From Thermomonospora catenispora (GTDB taxonomy: Bacteria; Actinomycetota; Actinomycetes; Streptosporangiales; Streptosporangiaceae), in contig NZ_RRYT01000007.1 in assembly GCF_006363815.1 (NCBI RefSeq), forward strand, positions 1-64,000: a stretch of DNA of 64,000 bases, given 5' to 3'. The position numbers were made by a program, and so were the translations under genes. A model generated the notes under the pieces. The model had not been told where the DNA came from, ran no database searches, and worked only from the letters and a program-made list of their open reading frames with translations. The number at the start of each line of letters is the position of its first letter. Within the stretch, counting starts at the first letter, position 1. Below are positions 57,787-64,000 of the stretch, piece after piece.

Positions 57787-58428
57787 GTGGCGCAATTCAG
57801 GCTGAACGGCTCGAAGATGCTCGCCGTGGACCTCATGGGCGAGACGATCAGGGCGCTGAACGGCTCCATGGTCGCCTATGACGGCCAGATGACGTTCAAG
57901 CGCCAGGGGATCACCGGGGGCGAGGGACTGCGCGGGGCGCTGCGCCGCCGGGTCGCCGGCGAGGGCATGACGCTCATGGAGGTCACCGGTCACGGCACCG
58001 TGTACCTGGCCCACGAGGCCGCCGAGGTCACCCTGATCCCGCTGCAGGGCGACACGCTGTACGTGGAGTCGGAGAGCCTGCTGGCCCTCGACGCCGGGCT
58101 GCGGACCGGGGTGCAGTTCGTCGGGTTGCGCGGCATGAGCTCCGGACAGGGCCTGGCCACCACCAAGGTGGAGGGGCACGGCATGGTGGCGATCCTGTCC
58201 GACGGCCCGGCCGTGGCGCTGGAGGTCGTCCCCGGCGAGCCGCTGCAGGTGGACCCGCACGCCTACGTCGCCCATCGAGGGCAGCTGCAGCAGGACTTCG
58301 TCACCGACGTCAACTGGCGCACCGTCCTCGGCCAGGGCTCGGGGGAGAGCGTGCAGTTCCGCTACCAGGGTCACGGAGTCGTGTACGTCCAGCCGGCCGA
58401 GCGCGGCGGCGGAGTGTTGGAGATCTGA
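57787..58428 (+). CDS. AIM24-family protein (copy 1)
   Basis: A 213-residue all-beta protein of the AIM24/TRAP-like family. It has the pattern VAYDGQMTFKRQG near 38, TGHGTVYLAH, LYVESESLLA near 95 and QVDPHAYVAHR near 160, which the next gene repeats. The family was named from a mitochondrial biogenesis factor; its bacterial role is unknown. The GTG at 57787 follows a G-run. It is the first of three tandem paralogues, two bases before the second. Confidence 0.85.
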   Translation: MAQFRLNGSKMLAVDLMGETIRALNGSMVAYDGQMTFKRQGITGGEGLRGALRRRVAGEGMTLMEVTGHGTVYLAHEAAEVTLIPLQGDTLYVESESLLALDAGLRTGVQFVGLRGMSSGQGLATTKVEGHGMVAILSDGPAVALEVVPGEPLQVDPHAYVAHRGQLQQDFVTDVNWRTVLGQGSGESVQFRYQGHGVVYVQPAERGGGVLEI

Positions 58429-58430
58429 CG

Positions 58431-59081
58431 ATGCCCGCTTTCAGCCCGATCAACTCCAAGATGCTCCAGGCTCCGGTCGGACCGGGCCGGGAGCTGTACA
58501 GCAGGCGCGGCGCCATGCTGGCCTACGTCGGCCAGGTCTACTTCGAGCCGACCGTCACCGCCGGCGCCGGGATCGGCGGAGCGCTGGGGCGCGCCATGGC
58601 GGGGGAGCACGTCCCGATGATGCGCGTCACCGGCCAGGGCACGGTGATGTTCGGGTACGGCGGCCTGGACGTCACCGTGATCGACCTGCAGGGCGACACC
58701 CTGTACGTGGAGGCCGACCGGCTGCTGGTCCATGACGCCTCGCTGCAGTCGGGGACCATGTTCCTGGGCGAGCAGGGCGGGCTGGCGGGGGTGATCCGCG
58801 GCCAGGTGACCGGGCAGGGCCTGTTCACCACCACCCTCACCGGCCACGGCTCGGTGGCGGTGTTGTCGCACGGCGGCGTCATCGAGCTGCCGATCACCCC
58901 GCAGCGCCCCGTCCACGTCGACCCGCAGGCGTACGTGGCCCATCGCGGCAACGTGCAGAACAGGCTCAGCACCTCCCTGGGCCTGCGGGATCTGATCGGC
59001 CGGGGCTCCGGCGAGGCGTTCCAGCTGGAGCTGTCCGGCCAGGGCACGGTGTACGTGCAGGCCAGCGAGAAGAAGATCTGA
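58431..59081 (+). CDS. AIM24-family protein (copy 2)
   Basis: A 216-residue paralogue of the preceding gene. The parallel motifs are LAYVGQVYFEP near 30, TGQGTVMFGY near 67, LYVEADRLLVHD near 90 and HVDPQAYVAHRG near 162. It begins two bases after copy 1 and ends 17 bases before copy 3. Similarity to copy 1 is clearly higher than to copy 3. Confidence 0.85.
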   Translation: MPAFSPINSKMLQAPVGPGRELYSRRGAMLAYVGQVYFEPTVTAGAGIGGALGRAMAGEHVPMMRVTGQGTVMFGYGGLDVTVIDLQGDTLYVEADRLLVHDASLQSGTMFLGEQGGLAGVIRGQVTGQGLFTTTLTGHGSVAVLSHGGVIELPITPQRPVHVDPQAYVAHRGNVQNRLSTSLGLRDLIGRGSGEAFQLELSGQGTVYVQASEKKI

Positions 59082-59098
59082 GGGCGAGAGCCGAACCG

Positions 59099-59848
59099 AT
59101 GACCACTCCCACCTACAACCGGGTGTCCCTGCCCTCCAACGACAACGTCAACCCGTACGTGTTCTGCGTGGACCTCAACGGCCAGTGGTTCGCGCAGAAG
59201 GGCAAGATGATCGCCTACTACGGGCAGATCCGCTTCGAGTCGCTGTCGGCGGGTCCGCTGGACGCGCTGGTGGCCGCGAACTTCCACTCGCCGCTGTACG
59301 CCCGCGACTGGATCGTGGCCCAGGGGCAGGGCAAGCTGCTGCTGGCCGACCGGGGCTTCGACGTCAACTCCTACGACCTGACCGACGGCAACCTCACCAT
59401 CCGGGCGGGCAACCTGCTGGCCTTCGAGCCAGGCCTGGACCTCAAGCAGTCGATCATCCCCGGCTTCCTCACCCTGATCGGCACCGGCCGGTTCATCGCC
59501 GCCTCCAACGGCCCGGTGCACTTCGTGGAGCCGCCGGTCCGGGTCGACCCGCAGGCGCTGCTGGGGTGGGCGGACTGTCCGTCGCCGTGCCATCACTACG
59601 ACCACAGCTATGTGCGCGGCGTGCTCGGCACGGCCGGTTCGCTGCTGGGGATCCGCGGGACGTCGGGGGAGGAGCACCAGTTCGACTTCACCGGCGAGGG
59701 GACCGTGCTGATGCAGTCCTCGGAGGTGGTGAGGGACACCGAGACGGTGCTGCGGGACCTGGAGGGGCAGATCGGCATGCTGGGCGCGGGCGGGCTGCAG
59801 CGCCTGCAGCACTTCATCGCCCAGCGCCTGGCCGTCGAACGGGACTGA
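59099..59848 (+). CDS. AIM24-family protein (copy 3, divergent)
   Basis: A 249-residue, more divergent AIM24 member. It shares MIAYYGQIRFES near 37, LTIRAGNLLAFE near 100 and RVDPQALLGW near 150, but carries an extra segment with a CPSPCHHYDH cluster near 160 that could bind a metal, and a helical C-terminal tail (about 210-249). The ATG at 59099 lies 17 bases after copy 2. The three genes form an operon closed by a hairpin. Confidence 0.82.
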   Translation: MTTPTYNRVSLPSNDNVNPYVFCVDLNGQWFAQKGKMIAYYGQIRFESLSAGPLDALVAANFHSPLYARDWIVAQGQGKLLLADRGFDVNSYDLTDGNLTIRAGNLLAFEPGLDLKQSIIPGFLTLIGTGRFIAASNGPVHFVEPPVRVDPQALLGWADCPSPCHHYDHSYVRGVLGTAGSLLGIRGTSGEEHQFDFTGEGTVLMQSSEVVRDTETVLRDLEGQIGMLGAGGLQRLQHFIAQRLAVERD

Positions 59849-59852
59849 CGGG

Positions 59853-59892
59853 GCGTCCCGGCGCCGGGGCCGTGACCGGCCGGCCGGGACGC
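59853..59892 (+). terminator. terminator of the AIM24 operon
   Basis: GCGTCCCGGC at 59853-59862 pairs with GCCGGGACGC at 59883-59892, five bases after the last AIM24 stop. The 20-base loop is itself GC-rich. Confidence 0.6.
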
Positions 59893-60017
59893 GCTCGGCC
59901 GGGGCGTTCCGCGCCGCCCGGGTCGCCCGGGGCGGGGGCCGCAGAACGCGCACGGACCCGCACGGGCCGGTGAGGGCGGTGACGCCCCGGACCGGTGCGG
60001 GCCGCCGCGGGAGCGGC

Positions 60018-60055
60018 CGGACCCGCCCGCTCCCGCAGCGGCTCAGGCGGGTCCG
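60018..60055 (-). terminator. hairpin spanning the LLM stop codon
   Basis: CGGACCCGCC at 60018-60027 and GGCGGGTCCG at 60046-60055 are perfect complements; the TGA stop of the minus-strand oxidoreductase lies in the loop. Confidence 0.5.
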
Positions 60056-60975
60056 CGTTCCGTCGTTCGCCCGCCCCCGGCCAGGGAGGACAGCAGCTCC
60101 CAGGTCCGCCGCCGGTCGTCGGCGTCGCCGATCAGGCCGGCCGCCAGTTCGGTGGCCCCCGCGTCGGCGTAGGCCCGCAGCGTCCGCTCCACCTCCGTCT
60201 CGTCTCCGGCGATCACCGTCTCGTGGACCGCCGACAGGCCCTGCCGGTCGAGCATCGCCCGGTAGGCGGGGAGCCCGTTCGCCATGCCCAGGCTCTCGGC
60301 GACCCGCTCGCGGACCCCCTCGGGATCGGCGGTGACGCTCACCAGGGCGGTGACGACGATGCGGGGATCGGGGCGTCCCGCGGCGGCCGCCGCGCGCGTG
60401 ATCGCCGGTGCGACGTGCTCGCCGATCCCCTCCGGGCGCGTCCAGGTGGTGACCGTTCCGTCCGCCAGCTCCCCCGCGAGCCGCAGCATCATCGGTCCGA
60501 GCGCCGCCAGCAGCACGGCGGGCGGCGCGGGGACGGGCACCCGGACGCCGCCGGAGGCGCTGAGCGTCTCCCCGCGGAAGTCCACCTCTTCGCCCCGCAG
60601 CAGGGACGTCAGCACCGTCAGGTACTCGCGGACGTGCCGGACGGGCCGTTCGTAGCGCAGCCCGTACCGGCCCTCGACGATCGGCGGATGGCTCGGCCCC
60701 ACGCCGAGGGTGAGGCGGCCGCCGGCCGCCGCCTGGGCGGTGAGCGCCTGAGCGGCCATCGCCATCGGGTGGGTCGGATAGGTGGGCGTCACCGCCGTCC
60801 CGACCTCGATCCCGGACACCTCGCGCGCGACCAGCGCGGCCAGGCCGAGGGCGTCCCAGGAGTCGACATGGCTGAAGTAGACGCCGTGGAATCCGGCGGC
60901 GGCCGCCGCCCGCGCCCGGGCGACGATCTCGTCCACCTCCGACGGGAGGTCGAACAGGTGCACTCCCAGCAGCAT
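60043..60975 (-). CDS. LLM-class F420-dependent oxidoreductase
   Basis: A 310-residue TIM-barrel oxidoreductase of the luciferase-like family. GTAVTPTYPTHPMAMA near 60, LTLGVGPSHPP near 88 and the end fit F420-linked members rather than FMN monooxygenases, though flavin use cannot be excluded. The substrate is unknown. The ATG at 60975 has GGAG five bases upstream; a GTG two codons earlier is the alternative. It is divergent from a TetR regulator, with dyads in the shared 92-base promoter. Confidence 0.85.
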   Translation of the reverse strand: MLLGVHLFDLPSEVDEIVARARAAAAAGFHGVYFSHVDSWDALGLAALVAREVSGIEVGTAVTPTYPTHPMAMAAQALTAQAAAGGRLTLGVGPSHPPIVEGRYGLRYERPVRHVREYLTVLTSLLRGEEVDFRGETLSASGGVRVPVPAPPAVLLAALGPMMLRLAGELADGTVTTWTRPEGIGEHVAPAITRAAAAAGRPDPRIVVTALVSVTADPEGVRERVAESLGMANGLPAYRAMLDRQGLSAVHETVIAGDETEVERTLRAYADAGATELAAGLIGDADDRRRTWELLSSLAGGGRTTERGPA

Positions 60976-60991
60976 GATCACTCCAACATGA

Positions 60992-61012
60992 ATCGGATGT
61001 TCCGCTTCCGAT
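60992..61012. promoter_or_regulatory. candidate TetR operator 1
   Basis: ATCGGA at 60992-60997 and TCCGAT at 61007-61012 form a dyad with a nine-base spacer. Within it CGGA-TGT-TCCG (60994-61004) is a second, tighter dyad. It lies just upstream of the LLM start. Confidence 0.4.
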
Positions 61013-61031
61013 AAGCGAGCCTACAGTAAGA

Positions 61032-61046
61032 GGAATCCGTGATTCC
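61032..61046. promoter_or_regulatory. candidate TetR operator 2
   Basis: GGAATC-CGT-GATTCC at 61032-61046 is a perfect dyad with three-base spacer, 21 bases before the TetR start. It is placed to control both divergent genes. Confidence 0.45.
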
Positions 61047-61067
61047 GATTCCTGGGGGGGCGAGGCC

Positions 61068-61631
61068 ATGCGTGCCGACGCACGACGCAATCGCGCGCGC
61101 ATCGTCGGCGCCGCGATCGAGGCGTTCACCGAACAGGGGCCGACGGCCTCGATGGAGGAGATCGCCCGGGCGGCCGGCGTGGGCATCGGCACGCTCTACC
61201 GCCACTTCCCGGATCGGCGGGCGCTGATGGAGGAGATCGCCGCCGACACGGTGCGGCGGCTGCTGGAGGCGGCCCGGGAGTTCGCCGCGCGGCCCGTCTC
61301 GCGGTGGCAGGTCCTGCTGCTCATCGTGGAGCACAGCGTCGGGCTGCCGCTGGCCCTGCTGAAGTCCTGGTCGCCCGCCGAGGACGAGCGCTCGGAGGTG
61401 TGCGGCCTGATCTCCGCCCTGAACGCGCTCTACGCCGAGATAGCCGAGGGCGCGCAGCGCGAGGGCGCGCTGCGCACGGACATCGCGCCGCAGGAGGTCG
61501 TGGAGCTGCTCAGCGTCGTCATGTGCCGTCCGGGGGCGCGGCCGGACGACACCCTCGCCACCGTGATCCTCGACGGTCTCAGGGCGGACCCCGGCCGGGG
61601 GCGGCTCCCGGCGGCGGACGCCGCCGGGTGA
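61068..61631 (+). CDS. TetR-family regulator
   Basis: A 187-residue regulator. The helix-turn-helix is at about 10-55 (RIVGAAIEAFTEQG, then MEEIARAAGVGIGTLYRHFPDRRAL). The C-terminal ligand domain is of the SbtR-like type ending LATVILDGLRAD. It is divergent from the LLM oxidoreductase, which it most likely represses in the absence of a substrate or related ligand. The ATG at 61068 has a G-run upstream. Confidence 0.9.
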   Translation: MRADARRNRARIVGAAIEAFTEQGPTASMEEIARAAGVGIGTLYRHFPDRRALMEEIAADTVRRLLEAAREFAARPVSRWQVLLLIVEHSVGLPLALLKSWSPAEDERSEVCGLISALNALYAEIAEGAQREGALRTDIAPQEVVELLSVVMCRPGARPDDTLATVILDGLRADPGRGRLPAADAAG

Positions 61632-61792
61632 CCGGCGCGCGGATCACCGCCGCACCGCCAGGGCGCCCGGCCCGCGCCGGACGCGGAACGTCCCGCCGCC
61701 TGTGGCGCGGAGCCGTGCCGGGCCCTCCTCCCGCGGCCCGGCCGGGGACCGCGGCTCCCGGCCGTCGCACCGCGCTCCCGTACACTGGGCGG

Positions 61793-61810
61793 ATGCCGCT
61801 GTCGATCTGA
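61793..61810 (+). CDS. possible five-residue leader peptide (MPLSI)
   Basis: ATG-CCG-CTG-TCG-ATC-TGA begins seven bases after a TACACT -10-like box, the spacing expected for a leaderless transcript. It is 125 bases upstream of the ABC-F start with a hairpin in between, as in translation-sensing attenuators of resistance genes. No good -35 box is visible, so the element is tentative. Confidence 0.3.
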   Translation: MPLSI

Positions 61811-61820
61811 CAGGCCCTCC

Positions 61821-61854
61821 GGACGCGCCGTGGCGACCGCTTCCCGGCGCGTCC
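61821..61854 (+). terminator. hairpin between leader peptide and ABC-F gene
   Basis: GGACGCGCC at 61821-61829 pairs perfectly with GGCGCGTCC at 61846-61854 around a 16-base loop, 11 bases after the leader peptide stop. It may be an attenuator or a TetR gene terminator. Confidence 0.45.
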
Positions 61855-61935
61855 CGTCCTGACCACGCCCCTCCGGCCGCCTGTCGCCTCCTCACCGGTC
61901 CATGAGCGGCCCGTCGTCCTGGGAGCCCTGTCATC

Positions 61936-63534
61936 GTGATCAACGCCACCGATATCGAGCTGCGCGCCGGATCCCGACTGCTCATCGAGAAGGCCACCTT
62001 CCGGGTCAACCCCGGCGACCGGGTGGGCCTGGTGGGCCGCAACGGCGCCGGGAAGACCACCTTGACCAAGGTGCTGGCCGGCGAGGCGCTGCCCGCCGGC
62101 GGCACGGTGACCCGCAGGGGCTTGATCGGCTATCTGCCGCAAGACCCTCGCGAGGTGGACCTGACGGAGTCGGCGCGCGATCGCATCCTGTCCGCCCGCG
62201 GACTGGACGAGGTGCTGCGCGGGCTGCGCGCCGCCGAGGAGGCCATGGCCGCCGCCTCCGGTGCCGAGCGGGACCGGGCGGTGCGCCGCTACGGACGGCT
62301 GGAGGAGCGGCTGCACGTGCTCGGCGGGTACGCCGCCGAGGCCGAGGCCGCCTCCATCGCCTCCAGCCTGGGACTGCCGGACCGGGTGCTGGGGCAGCCG
62401 CTGGGCGCGCTGTCGGGCGGGCAGCGCCGGCGGGTGGAGCTGGCCCGGATCCTGTTCTCCGGGGCGGAGACGCTGCTGCTGGACGAGCCCACCAATCACC
62501 TGGACGCCGACTCCATCGTGTGGCTGCGCGAGTTCCTGCGCTCGCACTCCGGCGGGCTGGTGGTGATCAGCCACGACGTCGGCCTGTTGGACGCGGTGGT
62601 CAATCGGGTGTTCCACCTGGACGCCAACCGGTGTGTGATCGATATTTACAACGTCGGTTGGCAGGCATACCTGAAACAGCGGGAGACCGACGAGCGGCGC
62701 CGCAAGCGTGAACGGGCCAACGCGCAGCGGCAGGCGGCGGCGCTGATGGCTCAGGCCGACAAGATGCGCGCCAAGGCCACCAAGGCGAAGGCGGCGCAGC
62801 AAATGGACCGTCGTGCACGGCGGCTGCTCGCCGGAGTGGAAGAGGAGCGGAAGGCGGACCGGGTCGCGAAAATCCGTTTTCCGGATCCTGCACCCTGTGG
62901 GCGAACACCGCTCATCGCCGAAGGTTTGTCGAAAACCTACGGATCCTTGGAGATTTTCACCGATGTGAGTCTGGCCATCGACCGCGGCAGCAGGGTGGTC
63001 GTTCTCGGCCTGAACGGCGCGGGGAAAACCACGTTGCTGCGGCTGCTGGCCGGGCTGGACAAGCCCGATACCGGGCGAGTGGTGGCCGGACACGGGCTGC
63101 GGTTGGGCTACTACGCCCAGGAGCACGAGACGCTGGACGCCGAGCGCACCGTGCTGGAGAACATGCGCTCGGCGGCGCCCGACCTGCCCGAGACCGAGAT
63201 GCGCAAGATCTTGGGTTCGTTCCTGTTCACCGGGGATGATGTGGATAAGCCCGCCGGAGTGCTCTCCGGGGGAGAGAAGACCCGATTGGCGTTGGCGACG
63301 CTGGTGGTCTCCAGTGCCAACGTGCTGCTGCTGGACGAGCCGACCAACAACCTCGATCCGGCCAGCCGGCAGGAGATCCTGGCGGCGCTGCGCACCTTCC
63401 GCGGCGCCATCGTGCTGGTGACCCACGACGAGGGCGCGGTGGAGGCGCTCGCCCCGGAAAGAGTGATTTTGCTGCCCGATGGTGTCGAGGACATCTGGAG
63501 TGACGAGTTTGCCGATCTGGTGGCACTTGCGTGA
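61936..63534 (+). CDS. ABC-F family ribosome-associated ATPase
   Basis: A 532-residue protein with two ABC ATPase domains and no membrane segments. Walker A motifs: GRNGAGKTT near 36 and GLNGAGKTT near 357. Signatures: LSGGQRRRVELA near 159 and LSGGEKTRLALA near 441. The inter-domain linker (about 250-305) is long, charged and helical (KRERANAQRQ onward), as in proteins that act at the ribosomal P/E site. M. tuberculosis has an ABC-F (Rv1473) in the equivalent position. It may give antibiotic resistance or act as a housekeeping translation factor. The start is a GTG at 61936 with GGGAG upstream. Confidence 0.9.
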   Translation: MINATDIELRAGSRLLIEKATFRVNPGDRVGLVGRNGAGKTTLTKVLAGEALPAGGTVTRRGLIGYLPQDPREVDLTESARDRILSARGLDEVLRGLRAAEEAMAAASGAERDRAVRRYGRLEERLHVLGGYAAEAEAASIASSLGLPDRVLGQPLGALSGGQRRRVELARILFSGAETLLLDEPTNHLDADSIVWLREFLRSHSGGLVVISHDVGLLDAVVNRVFHLDANRCVIDIYNVGWQAYLKQRETDERRRKRERANAQRQAAALMAQADKMRAKATKAKAAQQMDRRARRLLAGVEEERKADRVAKIRFPDPAPCGRTPLIAEGLSKTYGSLEIFTDVSLAIDRGSRVVVLGLNGAGKTTLLRLLAGLDKPDTGRVVAGHGLRLGYYAQEHETLDAERTVLENMRSAAPDLPETEMRKILGSFLFTGDDVDKPAGVLSGGEKTRLALATLVVSSANVLLLDEPTNNLDPASRQEILAALRTFRGAIVLVTHDEGAVEALAPERVILLPDGVEDIWSDEFADLVALA

Positions 63535-63649
63535 CCGGCACGGCAAACAGACAGATCTTTTCTGGCGTAGTGGGTAGCCGATCGGGCGGGAATGACTGAT
63601 CATGGCGGGGGATAACGCAGCGGTCACCACATCACTACGGGAGGTACTC

Positions 63650-63862
63650 GTGGCCGAGACCCTCAAGAAGGGCACCCGCGTGACCGGTGCCGAGCGCGAC
63701 AAGCTGGCAGCCGAACTGAAGAAGAGGTACGACTCCGGCGAGAGCATCCGTGCCTTGGCCGCCGCCACCGGCCGCTCTTATGGGTTCATTCACCGGATTC
63801 TCACCGAATCCGGGGTCAACCTGCGCGGGCGCGGCGGCGCGACTCGCGGTAAGAAGTCCTGA
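63650..63862 (+). CDS. small helix-turn-helix protein
   Basis: A 70-residue basic protein. The GTG at 63650 is chosen for GGGAGG five bases upstream; an ATG at 63602 in frame lacks such a site. The N-terminal half is Lys-rich (ETLKKGTRVTGAERDKLAAEL). A helix-turn-helix follows at about 28-55 (ESIRALAAATGRSYGFIHRIL). The tail is GRGGATRGKKS. This short protein is widely conserved in actinobacteria next to ABC-F genes. DNA binding is likely; targets are unknown. Confidence 0.85.
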   Translation: MAETLKKGTRVTGAERDKLAAELKKRYDSGESIRALAAATGRSYGFIHRILTESGVNLRGRGGATRGKKS

Positions 63863-63865
63863 CCG

Positions 63866-63887
63866 CCGGGGCGGGAGGCCGCCCCGG
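63866..63887 (+). terminator. terminator after the small HTH gene
   Basis: CCGGGGCGG at 63866-63874 and CCGCCCCGG at 63879-63887 form a perfect nine-base-pair stem with a four-base loop, starting four bases after the stop. Confidence 0.7.
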
Positions 63888-63945
63888 GAACGGTGCGCCG
63901 GCGCCGGTCGTCCGGCCGCACCGCCTCGGTGCGAGCGTGCGCCTG

Positions 63946-63993
63946 GACCGCCGCCGCACCGTGACCGAGTAAGGTTCGGTCGCGGCGGCGGTC
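63946..63993. repeat. nested inverted repeat at the window end
   Basis: The 12-base arms 63946-63957 and 63982-63993 are perfect complements, and inside them GACCGA (63963-63968) pairs with TCGGTC (63976-63981). It may be a second terminator or the end signal of a gene beyond the window. Confidence 0.45.
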
Positions 63994-64000
63994 GGGCGGG

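Larger units (their letters stand above)
61632..61935 (+). other. 304-base leader region of the ABC-F gene
   Basis: The gap holds a possible -10 box (TACACT, 61781-61786), a five-codon open frame and a hairpin, described separately. No larger gene is supported. Confidence 0.5.

Noticed and set aside
63941-64000. A gene start at GTG 63961
   Set aside because: The frame meets TAA after three codons, and the sequence is better explained by the nested inverted repeat.

Overview
This is a stretch of high-GC actinomycete chromosome. The evidence is the codon use, frequent GTG and TTG starts, RbpA, WhiA, OpcA, SufR, an F420-type LLM oxidoreductase and ABC-F. Its backbone gene order is one I know from Mycobacterium tuberculosis (roughly Rv1420 to Rv1473): uvrC-rapZ-yvcK-whiA, gap-pgk-tpiA-secG, pgl-opcA-zwf-tal-tkt, ctaB, ctaA, ABC exporter, sufR-B-D-C-S-U-T, ABC-F. 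Protein style suggests a Streptosporangiales/Thermomonosporaceae-like organism, but that placement is an inference. No rRNA, tRNA, CRISPR, insertion sequence or prophage was seen.

Layout. 1-4.0 kb: a partial DUF2637 membrane protein, a P-loop ATPase translationally coupled to a lipoprotein, an MBL hydrolase and a small membrane protein. 4.6-14 kb: uvrA, two Rieske lipoproteins, then uvrC-rapZ-yvcK-whiA. 14.2-18.2 kb: lower glycolysis (gap-pgk-tpiA), secG and rbpA. 18.2-25 kb: an accessory block with an acyltransferase, an M23 peptidase/ArsR pair, an ANTAR-PAS-PP2C phosphatase, a methyltransferase and an ACT-GNAT protein. 25.2-30.7 kb: a tightly overlapping six-gene partner-switching operon (RsbR-RsbS-RsbT, an ATPase-phosphatase fusion, a histidine kinase and a receiver-phosphatase), preceded by a sequence matching a sigma-B type promoter. 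30.8-40.8 kb, minus strand: the pentose phosphate block tkt-tal-pgi and pgi-like-zwf-opcA-pgl, split by a strong terminator. 41.3-47.4 kb: ctaB, a PrsW-type protease, ctaA and an ABC exporter/EamA operon. 47.6-54.2 kb: the SUF iron-sulfur operon with candidate IdeR and SufR operators. 54.3-61.6 kb: a second accessory block with membrane proteins, a NarL-type two-component system, three tandem AIM24 proteins and a divergent LLM oxidoreductase/TetR pair. 61.8-64 kb: an ABC-F protein with a possible attenuator leader, and a small helix-turn-helix protein.

How the genes work together. The core modules supply DNA excision repair, NADPH and triose metabolism, heme A for the aa3 oxidase, and Fe-S assembly. 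The most distinctive content is the signalling block at 21-31 kb: a stressosome-like set of switch proteins feeding two-component and PP2C parts, with no sigma or RsbV/RsbW gene in the window. Next is the glucose-6-phosphate isomerase paralogue beside pgi, which has lost the family's catalytic signatures. All functional statements rest on motif reading; no database search was possible.
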